Shown one piece after another: positions 49,645 to 58,496 of a DNA stretch of 64,000 nucleotides. The notes below the pieces were generated by a model. That model was not told the DNA's origin and made no database searches. It saw only the letters and a program-made list of their open reading frames with translations. Positions within the stretch are counted from its first letter, which is position 1; each line of letters starts with the position of its first letter. The position numbers and the translations under genes were made by a program. Source of the stretch: Natrialbaceae archaeon (lineage in GTDB: Archaea; Halobacteriota; Halobacteria; Halobacteriales; Natrialbaceae); assembly GCA_003559215.1 (NCBI GenBank), contig PWMF01000217.1:1-64000 (forward strand), read 5' to 3'.

Positions 49645-50166
49645 ATGAAACTCAACCGACGAAACACGCTCATCGGACTCGGAACGATCGTTGCCGGCGG
49701 CGGTGCGGCGCTAGGTACGGGTGCGTTCAGTAGCGTCGAAGCGGCCAGATCGGTCGACGTCAGTACCGAGGGTGACGGCAGTGCGCTCCTCGAGCTAGAA
49801 ATCGTCAACGAGACGCTGGCAGGCGAGGGGGGAGAGGATAGTGATCTCATCGAGTTCGACGTCGACGATCTCAATCAAGATGCTCTCACGAGGTTCGAGG
49901 ACGCGTTCGAAATCGGATACGGCGGCGACGAGGATCACAGCTACTCACTCGAGATACGTGTCGACAATGAAAACGGGGATAGCGGGACGAACCTTTTCGG
50001 TGGAGACGGAGAGCCGATGTATTTCGAGGGAAGTGATCAGCTGGGTGCGGGGGAAGGGAACGACGAAGTAACACTCGACGTCGTCTTCGATCTTCAGGGA
50101 GAGAACGACGAAGACGATATTCCCGATGAGATTACTATCGTCGCTGAACGAACTACCGGCAGTTGA
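49645..50166 (+). CDS. DUF1102 secreted protein (TasA/camelysin-like)
   Basis: The 173-residue product begins 'MKLNRRNTLIGLGTIVAGGGAALGTGAFSSVEA', a signal peptide with twin Arg, then 'ARSVDVSTEGDGSALLELEIVNETLAG' and a beta-rich acidic body ending 'PDEITIVAERTTGS'. This is the DUF1102 pattern: secreted, beta-sandwich, camelysin/TasA-like. It is followed by a signal peptidase gene, as TasA-type substrates usually are. Its role may be surface fibre or matrix formation, inferred from the family and context. Start is ATG after a leader. Confidence 0.85.
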   Translation: MKLNRRNTLIGLGTIVAGGGAALGTGAFSSVEAARSVDVSTEGDGSALLELEIVNETLAGEGGEDSDLIEFDVDDLNQDALTRFEDAFEIGYGGDEDHSYSLEIRVDNENGDSGTNLFGGDGEPMYFEGSDQLGAGEGNDEVTLDVVFDLQGENDEDDIPDEITIVAERTTGS

Positions 50167-50280
50167 TCGGTGGCCGGTTTCGAATATCTGTCGAGGTGTG
50201 GACGATGCTCTTTCTACCGATGTGTCACCTCGAATGGTCCCTTAGTACACGACTTCGCTCGAATCCCGACCGGCGGACAC

Positions 50281-50305
50281 ATTTATAAGCTAGATAGTAT
50301 TTATC
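50281..50305 (+). promoter_or_regulatory. Tandem TATA-like elements of the signal peptidase gene
   Basis: Two AT-rich elements are present, 'atttataag' at 50281-50289 and 'gtatttatca' near 50298. Either could serve the signal peptidase, which also has a 'ggaggg' Shine-Dalgarno sequence 4 nt before its ATG. An own promoter between DUF1102 and the peptidase fits different expression levels of substrate and enzyme. Confidence 0.5.
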
Positions 50306-50342
50306 AAAAACGAACAACTCTACTGTGGCCCATGGAGGGTAA

Positions 50343-51506
50343 ATGAGAACACGGACGCTCGTCGTTCGAGGCGTGGCCGGGCTCGTCGTCCTCGCCGTTG
50401 CACTGCTCGTCGTCGGGCAGGTGTTCGGCCAGCCGATCCTGCTGAGCTACGTCGCGACAGGGAGCATGGAGCCGACGATGGACGCCGGCGACGGGTTCGT
50501 CGCCGTACCGAACGCCGTCGCCGGCTCGCCCAGCGAGGGCGACGTCGTCGTCTTCGACGCCCAGGAGCTCCACGGCGGCGAACTGACGACCCACCGGATC
50601 GTCGAGGTAACGCCGGATGGGTACGTGACGGCGGGCGACGCGAACCCCTTCACCGACCAGGGTGGCGACGAGCCGCCGGTAACCGACGAACAGATCGTCG
50701 CCGTCGCCTGGCAGCCGGGCGGCGAGGTCGTGACGATTCCCCACCTCGGAACTGCTGTAATGGGCGTCCAGGGTGCACTCGAGTCGGCGTACGGAACGGC
50801 CGCGTCGGTCCTCGGGGTCTCGACGGCGGACAGCCACGGCGTGGGTTCGGTGTTGGTCGGACTCGGCGTGGCGCTGTTCGGCGTGGGAATCCTCCTCGAT
50901 CACGCGGGCGTTACACGACGTGAAACGGCGCGATCGACCTCTCGAGAGAACGTCTACGCGTTCTGGGGGACCGTCGCGCTCGTGGTGTTCGTGATCGTCG
51001 CGCTGGCGACCGCGGCGATGGTGGTTCCCGCCGGCACCTACGAGTACGAGGTCGCCGTCACGGAGTCGCCGACCGACGATCCCCAGATACTGGCTCCGGG
51101 CGAGACGAGTGAACTGACTCGAGCGGTAGAGAACGCGGGCTACGCCCCTGTGGTTGTCGTCCACGAGACCGGTAGCGGACTCGAGGCCGAGCCTGAATCG
51201 CAGACGCTCGGTCCCCGCTCCGAGGACGCGACGACGCTGTCGGTATCGGCCCCCCAGGAGACCGGCGAGTACACCAGCCACGTCGGGGAGTACCGCTATC
51301 TGGCCGTTCTCCCCCCTTCGCTACTCGTCTGGCTACACGGGATCCACCCGCTCGCCGCGATCGCCGCCGTCGATCTCGTCCTCGTCGGCGTCGTCGTCGG
51401 GGCCGTCGCGCTCCTGTTCGGGCGAGGTGACTTCCGGATCCGAAGTCCGGGCGATCACGTTGCACTCTCGACTCGCCTCCGGCGTCGACTCCGTCGGTGG
51501 CGGTAG
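50343..51506 (+). CDS. ER-type (Ser-His) signal peptidase I with large C-terminal extension
   Basis: The 387-residue product has an N-terminal membrane helix, then catalytic Ser41 in 'LLSYVATGSMEPTMDAGDG'. The general base appears to be His84 in 'LTTHRIVEVTPDGYVTAGDANPFTD' with Asp99, the ER/SipW type that lacks the bacterial Lys. From residue about 165 come two more membrane regions around an extracytoplasmic beta-rich domain, and a basic tail 'LSTRLRRRLRRWR'. This extension is unusual for a signal peptidase. It lies between DUF1102 and DUF5305 genes and is probably dedicated to them. Start is set by a 'ggaggg' SD. Confidence 0.92.
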   Translation: MRTRTLVVRGVAGLVVLAVALLVVGQVFGQPILLSYVATGSMEPTMDAGDGFVAVPNAVAGSPSEGDVVVFDAQELHGGELTTHRIVEVTPDGYVTAGDANPFTDQGGDEPPVTDEQIVAVAWQPGGEVVTIPHLGTAVMGVQGALESAYGTAASVLGVSTADSHGVGSVLVGLGVALFGVGILLDHAGVTRRETARSTSRENVYAFWGTVALVVFVIVALATAAMVVPAGTYEYEVAVTESPTDDPQILAPGETSELTRAVENAGYAPVVVVHETGSGLEAEPESQTLGPRSEDATTLSVSAPQETGEYTSHVGEYRYLAVLPPSLLVWLHGIHPLAAIAAVDLVLVGVVVGAVALLFGRGDFRIRSPGDHVALSTRLRRRLRRWR

Positions 51507-51637
51507 GCATCCGTGGGCCACTACGGTTATGACGATCGGGATTCTTTCCGCACATATGAACAGTTCTCCCGAACGACCTGTTCGCTCGAGGGATACCCTG
51601 GGTCGAGCACGGGAGAGTCGGACGATGGGAGGGGACA

Positions 51638-52762
51638 GTGATCGATAACCCGCGGCTGGATCTGGTGATCGCGGACCGCGGTCGAATCCTCGCGATCACC
51701 CTCGCGCTCGTGGGGGTGTTCGCACTCGTTGGCGCCGGCTGGGTCGCGGCGACGCCGGGGACGTCAACGACGACTGAGGAGGTCGACCGGGAGACCGTCG
51801 CGACCGAGGTGACGACGAGCGCGACGGTCGTCGAGGACGGTCCCTGGGAGGCCGGTACCGAACTCGAGGACAATCCAGTCTACACCCTCTCTGAGACACC
51901 AGAGCTGACCCTCACCGCGGAGACGACGGTTCCGAGCGACGACGCCGATGTCATCCACGAGGTACGTGTCCGCCACGAGGCCGAACACGAGGACGCGGTC
52001 TTCTGGGAGGAGACGGTCCGGGAAGAGCGGACCGCTGCGACTATCGAGGGCGACGTCGCACGCTCGGAGACGACGATCGACGTCAACTCGCTTGCAGCCG
52101 AACGCGCCGACGTCGAGGCGGAGTTCGACGTCGGAGCCGTCCGAACGCTACTCGAGGTCGTCGCTATCTACGAGACCGGAACCCACGCCGACGAGCAGAC
52201 GCTGTCGAGTACGCTCGAGCTGACCGAAAACGCCTATTGGCTCGAGGAAGCGGAGCTAGAGGCGTCGACCGACCACAGCGAGACGGCGCAGATCGAGGTC
52301 CAAGAATCGCCGAACGCGGTGGCCGTCGCCGGACTGGCGGCGGTCGGACTGCTCGCACTCGTCGGGGCTGCAGCCGTCCACACGCGGCGCCCGGTCGACG
52401 CCGAGTCGGCCCGCCGGTCCGTACACGAACGCCGCTACGCGGAGTGGATCTCGGAGGGATCGATCCCCATGTGGGTTGGCGACTACCACGTCGAACTCGA
52501 TAGCCTCGAGGACGTCGTCGACGTGGCCATCGATACGAGCGCACGCGTCGTCCACGATCGACAACGGGGACTGTTCGCCGTCGTCAACGACAACGTCGTC
52601 TACTACTACTCCGAGCGTGGTCAGTGGGAGAAGACCGCCTGGCCGGAACTCGAGCTCGGGAACTCGACTACAGAAGCGACCGAGGAGACGGTGATCCCCA
52701 CAGAGGAGTCGTTCGGCGAACTCCCGGACCCGGACGACGACGATGCCTGGGAACGGATCTGA
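51638..52762 (+). CDS. DUF5305 membrane protein
   Basis: The product has 374 residues. A first membrane helix ('ILAITLALVGVFALVGAGWVAA') precedes an extracytoplasmic beta-rich domain of about 200 residues, then a second helix ('AVAVAGLAAVGLLALVGAAAV') and a cytoplasmic region 'RRYAEWISEGSIPMWVGDYHVELDSLEDVVDVAIDTSARVVHDRQRGLFAVVNDNVVYYYS'. This matches DUF5305 in haloarchaea, often seen next to signal peptidases. The start is GTG. Its role is unknown; a surface-assembly partner is inferred from context. Confidence 0.88.
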   Translation: MIDNPRLDLVIADRGRILAITLALVGVFALVGAGWVAATPGTSTTTEEVDRETVATEVTTSATVVEDGPWEAGTELEDNPVYTLSETPELTLTAETTVPSDDADVIHEVRVRHEAEHEDAVFWEETVREERTAATIEGDVARSETTIDVNSLAAERADVEAEFDVGAVRTLLEVVAIYETGTHADEQTLSSTLELTENAYWLEEAELEASTDHSETAQIEVQESPNAVAVAGLAAVGLLALVGAAAVHTRRPVDAESARRSVHERRYAEWISEGSIPMWVGDYHVELDSLEDVVDVAIDTSARVVHDRQRGLFAVVNDNVVYYYSERGQWEKTAWPELELGNSTTEATEETVIPTEESFGELPDPDDDDAWERI

Positions 52763-52933
52763 TCTGCTTGATGCCAGGAACTGTCACGCTCGGCCACCGT
52801 TTTTACGCTTTTCTATCTGGACTGACTGATCGGTCAAATAGTCGAAATTTCGCGGGATAGAGCCCATAAACCCATTTTACTCGACTCGCATAGTCGATAT
52901 ATTATGTCGAAATCCGTCCCTGTAAGGCTCAAC

Positions 52934-52942
52934 TTTTATACT
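52934..52942 (+). promoter_or_regulatory. TATA element of the HTH gene at 52966
   Basis: The sequence 'cttttatac' lies about 28 nt before ATG, predicting a leaderless transcript. The 200-nt gap ahead of it is AT-richer than its surroundings and contains no gene. Confidence 0.65.
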
Positions 52943-52965
52943 ACTGGGTGCTTTCGAATCGTAAT

Positions 52966-53259
52966 ATGACCGCGACTTACGGCGAGGACCTCGAGGATCT
53001 GCCACCGAGCGCGAAACTCGTTTTCAAGGTTCTCGAGTACGACGGTCCGCTCACGCAAAAACAGATCGTCGAGGAGTCGATGCTCTCGGCACGAACCGTC
53101 CGCTACGCCCTCGAGCGTCTCGAGGAGATCGGCATCGTCGACGAGGATATCTACTTCGCAGACGCCAGACAGAGCCTCTACCGTCTCGAAGAACCCGTCG
53201 CGGCCGACGGCAGCGGCGTCGAGGAATCTCCGAAGAAAGACGCCTGCTGCGCAGAGTAG
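52966..53259 (+). CDS. Winged-helix (MarR/TrmB-like) regulator
   Basis: The 97-residue product is a single wHTH domain: 'LPPSAKLVFKVLEYDGPLTQKQIVEESMLSARTVRYALERLEEIGIVDEDIYFADARQSLYRLEE'. A C-terminal 'KKDACCAE' bears two Cys. Such short regulators are widespread in haloarchaea, targets unknown. ATG at 52966 is supported by TATA spacing; the track start is six codons upstream. Confidence 0.85.
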   Translation: MTATYGEDLEDLPPSAKLVFKVLEYDGPLTQKQIVEESMLSARTVRYALERLEEIGIVDEDIYFADARQSLYRLEEPVAADGSGVEESPKKDACCAE

Positions 53260-53304
53260 CCCGGAAACGGCAGGATTATTTTTCAGTGGTGATCCCCTCC
53301 GTGT

Positions 53305-53706
53305 ATGGATAAGGAGCGATTGCCGCGGTGGGGGTGGCTGCTGGCCGGACTGTTCGTCATGTCGATCCTCGCACAGATACTCAATCAGCTCGTGCTGTTT
53401 CCGGCCGGACTACCGGAGGCATACCAGTCGATCACGGTCATTACACTCATGTCTCCGGTGTTGATCTACGTCGGCGTCTGGTACGACGAGGAGCGCCAGC
53501 ACTACTGGGAGCGATCACAGGAGCGGATCGTCGGCGACCTCGCGTTCGTCGTCGCCGGCGCGGCGCTGGGTTCGGCGATCGTACTGGTCGCAATCGTCGA
53601 TCTCGGGCTGCCCCAGATCGTCCAGGACATCGTCGCGATGGCTGTCGGCTTCATGCTCTCGTGGGGGCTGTTCTGGTGGCGGAACCCGGACGTCTACCTC
53701 GGGTAG
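53305..53706 (+). CDS. Four-helix membrane protein, function unknown
   Basis: The 133-residue product has about four membrane spans ('WLLAGLFVMSILAQILNQLVLF', 'ITVITLMSPVLIYVGVWY', 'LAFVVAGAALGSAIVLVAIV', 'IVAMAVGFMLSWGLFWW') with a short charged loop 'DEERQHYWERSQERIVGD'. No family is recognised. ATG start. It converges on nadE with a 3-nt gap. Confidence 0.75.
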   Translation: MDKERLPRWGWLLAGLFVMSILAQILNQLVLFPAGLPEAYQSITVITLMSPVLIYVGVWYDEERQHYWERSQERIVGDLAFVVAGAALGSAIVLVAIVDLGLPQIVQDIVAMAVGFMLSWGLFWWRNPDVYLG

Positions 53707-53709
53707 GGG

Positions 53710-54606
53710 TCAGGGATCGACCGACGCGAACCCGTCGCGGTACTCGATCCCCGGTGTGTGCGGCGTCGTCCGCTTGTGTGCCGTTTCGGCGACCAGCGAG
53801 ACGATCTCGTGGGCGAGGGCAGGATCGATCTCGAGAGCGGCGATCGCCTCCTCGAGGGACTCGCCCTCATCGACGAGCCGACGGAGCAGAGGGTCGATGA
53901 CGTCGTACGGGGCGCCGAGTTCGCCGGCGTCGGTCTGGGTGGCCCAGAAGCCCGCGGTCGGCGTCTTGCTGATGATGCGCCGTGGAACGCCAAGCCGTTT
54001 AGCGAGCTCCCAGACCTCGGTCTTGTAGAGGTCGCCGATCGGATACGTATCCGCGGCACCGTCGCCGTACTTCGTAAAGTAGCCCAGCAGGAGCTCCGAG
54101 CGATTCGCAGTCCCGACGACGATCCGCGAGCCGCGGTTCGCGGCGTAGTACGCACAGCACATCCGCAGTCGCGCGATTACGTTCCCGATCGCGTGGTTGC
54201 GCTCGTTGGGCCGTTCGACGGACTCGGGCTCGAACTCGGCGGCAACCGTCTCCTCGAAGGCAGCCAGGAGCGGCTGGAGCTGAATCTCGCGGAACTCCAT
54301 ACCGAGCCCGTCGGCGATCGTCCGGGCCTCGTTGACCTGCGTCCGATCGCTCTTGTGACAGGGGAGGCCGAGCCCGAGCACCCGATCGCTGCCCAGTGCT
54401 TCGACCGCCAGTGCGGCAGTCACTGTCGAGTCGATTCCACCGCTCATCGCGACGACGATGCCGTCCGCGCCGGCGTCGGCGACGGTCCGACGGAGGTCGT
54501 CGGTGATCCGGGATCGGACCGTCTCGAGGGCATCCCGATCCGTAATGAACGGTCCGCGACCGTTTTCGAGCTCCGAATAGACGTACGTTTTTCTTTCAGC
54601 ACCCAT
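53710..54606 (-). CDS. nadE: NAD+ synthetase
   Basis: The product has 298 residues: PP-loop 'VVAMSGGIDSTVTAALAVEALG', 'NVIARLRMCCAYYAANRGSRIVVGTANRSELLLGYFTKYGDGAADTYPIGDLYKTEVWELAKRLGVP' and 'ISKTPTAGFWATQTDAGELGAPYDVIDPLL'. It amidates NaAD to NAD+ with ATP and ammonia or glutamine; the amidase domain is absent, so ammonia is the likely donor. The upstream region up to 54884 contains only AT-rich promoter-like stretches. Confidence 0.95.
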   Translation of the reverse strand: MGAERKTYVYSELENGRGPFITDRDALETVRSRITDDLRRTVADAGADGIVVAMSGGIDSTVTAALAVEALGSDRVLGLGLPCHKSDRTQVNEARTIADGLGMEFREIQLQPLLAAFEETVAAEFEPESVERPNERNHAIGNVIARLRMCCAYYAANRGSRIVVGTANRSELLLGYFTKYGDGAADTYPIGDLYKTEVWELAKRLGVPRRIISKTPTAGFWATQTDAGELGAPYDVIDPLLRRLVDEGESLEEAIAALEIDPALAHEIVSLVAETAHKRTTPHTPGIEYRDGFASVDP

Positions 54607-54884
54607 AGTTGAATCACGTGGTGTCGATCTACGACTAGCCAGACATTTGTCTCCGTTAAGTGTTTTGCGATTATACAGCTAGTAGTCTCAGTGTGAGTGG
54701 GCGTATCACGGGCAACTATCGCACTCTCTGGTTAAACGTTTCTATACAGTCCAGATAAGTGGAGGATTTAAACATCTACTGTGGTGGGTAGGATCTACAC
54801 TCTGCAAAAAGGGGGTGCCGAAAGAGTCCGACGTTCGTCTCGCTGCAGTTGCACCGCTCTCTTTGTTCGCTTGCGGTCGAAGCC

Positions 54885-56768
54885 TCAGGAGGGGACGACC
54901 GTGATCGGGTCCTTGCGGTCGATCGCCTGCTCGAGATCGTCCGCGATCGCACTGCCTCGCGAGACCTGAATCTCGCCGCCGCGGCTCACCGTCGCAGTGA
55001 AGAGGTAGTCGCCGCCGGCCTGGACCTCGACGGTCTCGCCGTGGCTGCCGTCGACGGGGATAACGATGTGTCTCGAGGTGATCTCTGGCGTGACCATCTC
55101 GCCGGGCTGGGAGCCGGCGGCGTTTCCGCCGGCCCCGCCACCGCTACCGCCGCTACCGCCGCTTCCGGCCCCGTAGTTCGGGTTCTCGTCGTGGGTGCGG
55201 ACGTCGATGTCGATCCCGAGGCGGTTCTCGATGTCGGTGATGCGGCCACCGCCCTTGCCGATCACGCTCGAGATGTCGTCCTCCTCGACGTAGGTGACCG
55301 CCTTGTCCTGGCTCTTGAGATCGACGTCGACGTACCCTCTCGCTACCGAGCGAATCTCGCGTTCGATCTCCTGTTTGGCGATTCGGTCGACGCCCGACTC
55401 GCTTCCGGGTCCGTCCTCGTCGTCGTTGAGCGGGACGGTGACGACCTGGCGGTTGAACGTGTAGATCTCGTAGTCAGGTTCGCCCGTCTCGAAGTCGGTG
55501 ACCTGGATGACGGGTCGGGCGAGATCCTCCTCGGTGAGCCCTGCAGGGACCTTGACCTCCGTCCTGACGTCGTAGACGGTGTCGACCTCCCCGGCCTCGA
55601 TGTAGACGACGGTGTCGACGACCTGGGGGATCATGCCGAGTTCGACGCGGCCGACGAGCCGCTGGAGCGCGTCGATCGGTCGGGTCGCGTGGACGACCCC
55701 GATCATGCCGACGCCGGCCAGGCGCATGTCCGCGAAGACCTCGAAGTCGTCGGTCTTGCGGACCTCGTCGTAGATGGTGTAGTCGGGCCGGACCATCAGC
55801 AGGGCGTCCGCGGTCTTCTCCATCTGGCCGGCGAGTTCGGTGTACTGGGTAATCTCGGGACCGACCTGTAGGTCCCGCGGCTTTTCCATCGTCTTGACCG
55901 CGTAGTCGTTGTTCGAGATGAAGCGGGCGACCGCCTGGGCGAACGTCGACTTCCCGGCACCGGGCGCACCCGAGATGAGGACGCCCCGCTGGCGCTCGAG
56001 CAGCCGCTCTTTGAGTTCGTCGGCGTTCTCGTAGTCCTCGATGTCGGTCTGGGCGATGGGTCGAACGGCGGTGATCTCGATCCCGTCCGAGAACGGCGGG
56101 CGACCGATGGCGATCCGGTAGTCCCGGAACTGGACGATCTTCATCCCCGGCTCCGAGAGCTCGATGAAGCCGTCGTGGGACTCCTTGGCGCCGTCGACGA
56201 TCTCGCGGGCGTACTCGTCGATCGTCTCCTCGTCGAGCGGTTCGTCGGCGATCTCCTCGTAGCGCATCTCGCCGAGTTCGCCCCGTTTGGCCTTCGGGAC
56301 GGCGCCGGCCCGCAGGTGAAGGCTCATCGTCTGGTCGTCGAAGAACTCCTCGACGGTCAGGGTCCCGACCTCCCGGACCTCCGGCGAGACGTGCTCGACC
56401 TCGAGGCCCTTCGCCTGGGCGACCTCGGCCTGGACGATGTCGCTCGTCAGGAACGTGGCACCGAGTTCCTCCGCGAGGTCGCGGATCAGCGCGTCGATCT
56501 CGCCCTCGGAGGCGTGGCCGCGCTCGATGGCGTTCGGTCGGTCGCCGACGTACTCGAGGGTAATCCGACCCTCGTCGGCGAGTGCCGCGAGCCGCTGGAG
56601 CTCCGAGAGCCCGTCCCAGCCGCTGTCGAGGCCGTCGTTTGCCTGCGCCTCGAGTTCCGCGACGACGGCTTCCGGCACCGAAATCGTCGCTCCCTCGAAC
56701 TGCCCGTCTTCGATCGTCGCCGAGACGCGGCCGTCGATAACCACGCTCGTATCCGGCACGACATTCAT
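54885..56768 (-). CDS. PIN domain - VirB11-type ATPase - KH domain protein
   Basis: The product has 627 residues from 'MNVVPDTSVVIDG', an N-terminal PIN nuclease-type domain with conserved Asp ('PDTSVVIDG', 'ALIRDLAEELGATFLTSD'). The centre is a secretion-ATPase-like domain: Walker A 'VLISGAPGAGKSTFAQAVARF', 'MVRPDYTIYDEVRKTDDFEVFADMRLAGVGMIGVVHATRP'. A KH domain follows with GxxG in 'SSVIGKGGGRITDIENRLGIDIDV'. A Gly-rich linker ('GAGSGGSGGSGGGAGG') leads to a beta-rich C-terminal domain. It may couple ATP use to RNA cleavage; this is inferred. The track ORF start is wrong. Confidence 0.93.
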   Translation of the reverse strand: MNVVPDTSVVIDGRVSATIEDGQFEGATISVPEAVVAELEAQANDGLDSGWDGLSELQRLAALADEGRITLEYVGDRPNAIERGHASEGEIDALIRDLAEELGATFLTSDIVQAEVAQAKGLEVEHVSPEVREVGTLTVEEFFDDQTMSLHLRAGAVPKAKRGELGEMRYEEIADEPLDEETIDEYAREIVDGAKESHDGFIELSEPGMKIVQFRDYRIAIGRPPFSDGIEITAVRPIAQTDIEDYENADELKERLLERQRGVLISGAPGAGKSTFAQAVARFISNNDYAVKTMEKPRDLQVGPEITQYTELAGQMEKTADALLMVRPDYTIYDEVRKTDDFEVFADMRLAGVGMIGVVHATRPIDALQRLVGRVELGMIPQVVDTVVYIEAGEVDTVYDVRTEVKVPAGLTEEDLARPVIQVTDFETGEPDYEIYTFNRQVVTVPLNDDEDGPGSESGVDRIAKQEIEREIRSVARGYVDVDLKSQDKAVTYVEEDDISSVIGKGGGRITDIENRLGIDIDVRTHDENPNYGAGSGGSGGSGGGAGGNAAGSQPGEMVTPEITSRHIVIPVDGSHGETVEVQAGGDYLFTATVSRGGEIQVSRGSAIADDLEQAIDRKDPITVVPS

Positions 56769-56879
56769 ACCGTCTACTGGGTCCCGAACGCCAATAAGGG
56801 TGTTCAAGCACACGAAAGGAGCGTCAGTCGGTCCCACGACTGCGGTGCAATCAACTACTCCGAAAAGAAAGGGGTGCCC

Positions 56880-57956
56880 ATGTCGGTCATCGATCTGACC
56901 CGGGAGCTCGTACGGACGCCGAGTCACGAGGACGAGACGGCTGCAGGGGAGCTGCTCGAGGAGTGGCTCCGCCGCGAGACCGCAGCCGAGGTAACGCGGG
57001 ACGAGGTCGGCAACGTACTCGCCAGGAAAGGTGCGGGCGAGGAGACCCTTGCGCTCGTCGGCCACCACGATGTCGTCGAGCCCGCCGACTCGCAGGTCGG
57101 CCCCGGCGGGGAGTACGTCGTCGAGGAGCGGGACGGCCGACTGTACGGTCGGGGAACGGCGGATATGAAGGGAGCGGTCGCCGCGGCGGCGATCGCGTTC
57201 CGAAACGCCGAACCGGCCGGCGAACTCGTCTTCGCGAGCTTCGTGGGCGAGGAGGTCGGCGGCGTCGGCGCGCGCCACGCCATCGAGAACGGATTCGCGC
57301 CCGAGTACGCCGTCGTCGGCGAGGGGTCGACGGGGTACTCCGCATCCGGCGTCACCGACGTCGCCGTTGCCCACAAGGGCCGCCGCGGGAGCACGATTAC
57401 CGCTCGAGGCGAGCGAGCCCACGCGAGCGAACAGGAGGCCGGCGAGAACGCCATCTACCGGGCGAGCGACGCTGTCGACGTCGTTCGAGATCTCGAGGCC
57501 CCGACGGTCGAGGTGGCCGGCGAACGGCTCACCGGTAGCGTCGTCGTCACCGAAATCGAGGGTGGAACCGCGATGAACGTCGTTCCCGACCGCTGCGAGC
57601 TGACGGTCGACGAACGGACCGTTCCGGGGGAACGGGCCGCCCTCGAGCGGGTCGGGGAACTCGAGGGCATCGAGTGGACGATCGACCAGGATCTACCGCC
57701 GATGGAGTGTGGCGACGAGGCGTTCGCCGAGACGGTCCTCGAAGCGGCAGACGGCGCTCAGTCCGGCGCGCCGGGACTCGTGACGAAGCCGCATGCGACC
57801 GACGCCGGTTGGCTCTCCCGGGCCGGAACGGAGTGTGTGATTTGTGGCGCCTCAGAACCCGGCGAGGCTCACACCGATACAGAGAGCGTCTCGATCGCGG
57901 TGCTCGAGCGCTGTGCCGACCTCTACCGGCGCTCGGCCGAGACGTGGCCGCGGTAA
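56880..57956 (+). CDS. M20 family metallopeptidase (ArgE/DapE-like)
   Basis: The product has 358 residues from 'MSVIDLTRELVRTPSHEDETAAGELLEEWL'. The di-zinc ligand blocks are 'LVGHHDVVEP', 'RLYGRGTADMKGAVAAAAIAF', 'FASFVGEEVGGVGARHAIENG', 'AVVGEGSTG' and a late 'PGEAHTDTESVSI'. The dimerisation domain lies in between. It deacylates or cleaves an amino-acid-like substrate. The ATG at 56880 is preceded by 110 nt to the PIN-ATPase start (divergent). Confidence 0.92.
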   Translation: MSVIDLTRELVRTPSHEDETAAGELLEEWLRRETAAEVTRDEVGNVLARKGAGEETLALVGHHDVVEPADSQVGPGGEYVVEERDGRLYGRGTADMKGAVAAAAIAFRNAEPAGELVFASFVGEEVGGVGARHAIENGFAPEYAVVGEGSTGYSASGVTDVAVAHKGRRGSTITARGERAHASEQEAGENAIYRASDAVDVVRDLEAPTVEVAGERLTGSVVVTEIEGGTAMNVVPDRCELTVDERTVPGERAALERVGELEGIEWTIDQDLPPMECGDEAFAETVLEAADGAQSGAPGLVTKPHATDAGWLSRAGTECVICGASEPGEAHTDTESVSIAVLERCADLYRRSAETWPR

Positions 57957-57960
57957 CAGC

Positions 57961-58266
57961 TCACTCGCGGTTCGCTGAGTCGTCGGTCCCGTCGGTCGGC
58001 GAGGGGGTGTCGTCGGGATCGGTCGACGGTTCGGATTCCTCGTCGGTTGCCGGTTCCGTTGTGTCACGTTCGTCCGGGGCGCGGTCGTCGTCAGCGTTCG
58101 CGTCGCGTTCGGTGATGTTCTCGCTGCCACACTCCGGGCACGCCTGCTCGGTGTAGAACGTGTTTCCACACTCCTCGCAGCGGTACCCCGCCTCGTCGGC
58201 GGCCGCCTCCTTCGCCTCGTGCGTGAACTCGCCGACCTTCCGGCCGAGCTTCTCGAACAGTCCCAT
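57961..58266 (-). CDS. Zinc-ribbon protein with disordered acidic tail
   Basis: The 101-residue product begins with a helix 'GLFEKLGRKVGEFTHEAKEAAADEAGYRCEECGNTFYTEQACPECGSENITERDAN', where the C-x2-C pairs form a zinc ribbon. The remainder is acidic and probably disordered ('DTTEPATDEESEPSTDPDD'). Function is unknown; it converges on the M20 gene. Confidence 0.8.
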   Translation of the reverse strand: MGLFEKLGRKVGEFTHEAKEAAADEAGYRCEECGNTFYTEQACPECGSENITERDANADDDRAPDERDTTEPATDEESEPSTDPDDTPSPTDGTDDSANRE

Positions 58267-58496
58267 TGGTCACGAATTGGCGATCGATCCGGATAACTCT
58301 TCACCGTCGAGGGGAGCGACACCGGACGAGCCATCGGGGATCGCGAGGTCCGGACTAACGCTCGCACGACCGGTCGGTCGATGCCGCGGTCGAGCACCGC
58401 GACCGGGCGGCGAACTAACGGGTCGCTGCCGTACTCGGGTCGTCCCGTCCGCCGGCAAAAAAACGAGGGCGTGCGTAACGCGATACGGTTGGACGG

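Noticed and set aside
54607-54884. Possible tRNA or small gene between nadE and the PIN-ATPase gene
   Set aside because: No cloverleaf, T-arm motif or credible reading frame could be assembled; only AT-rich promoter-like sequence is seen.
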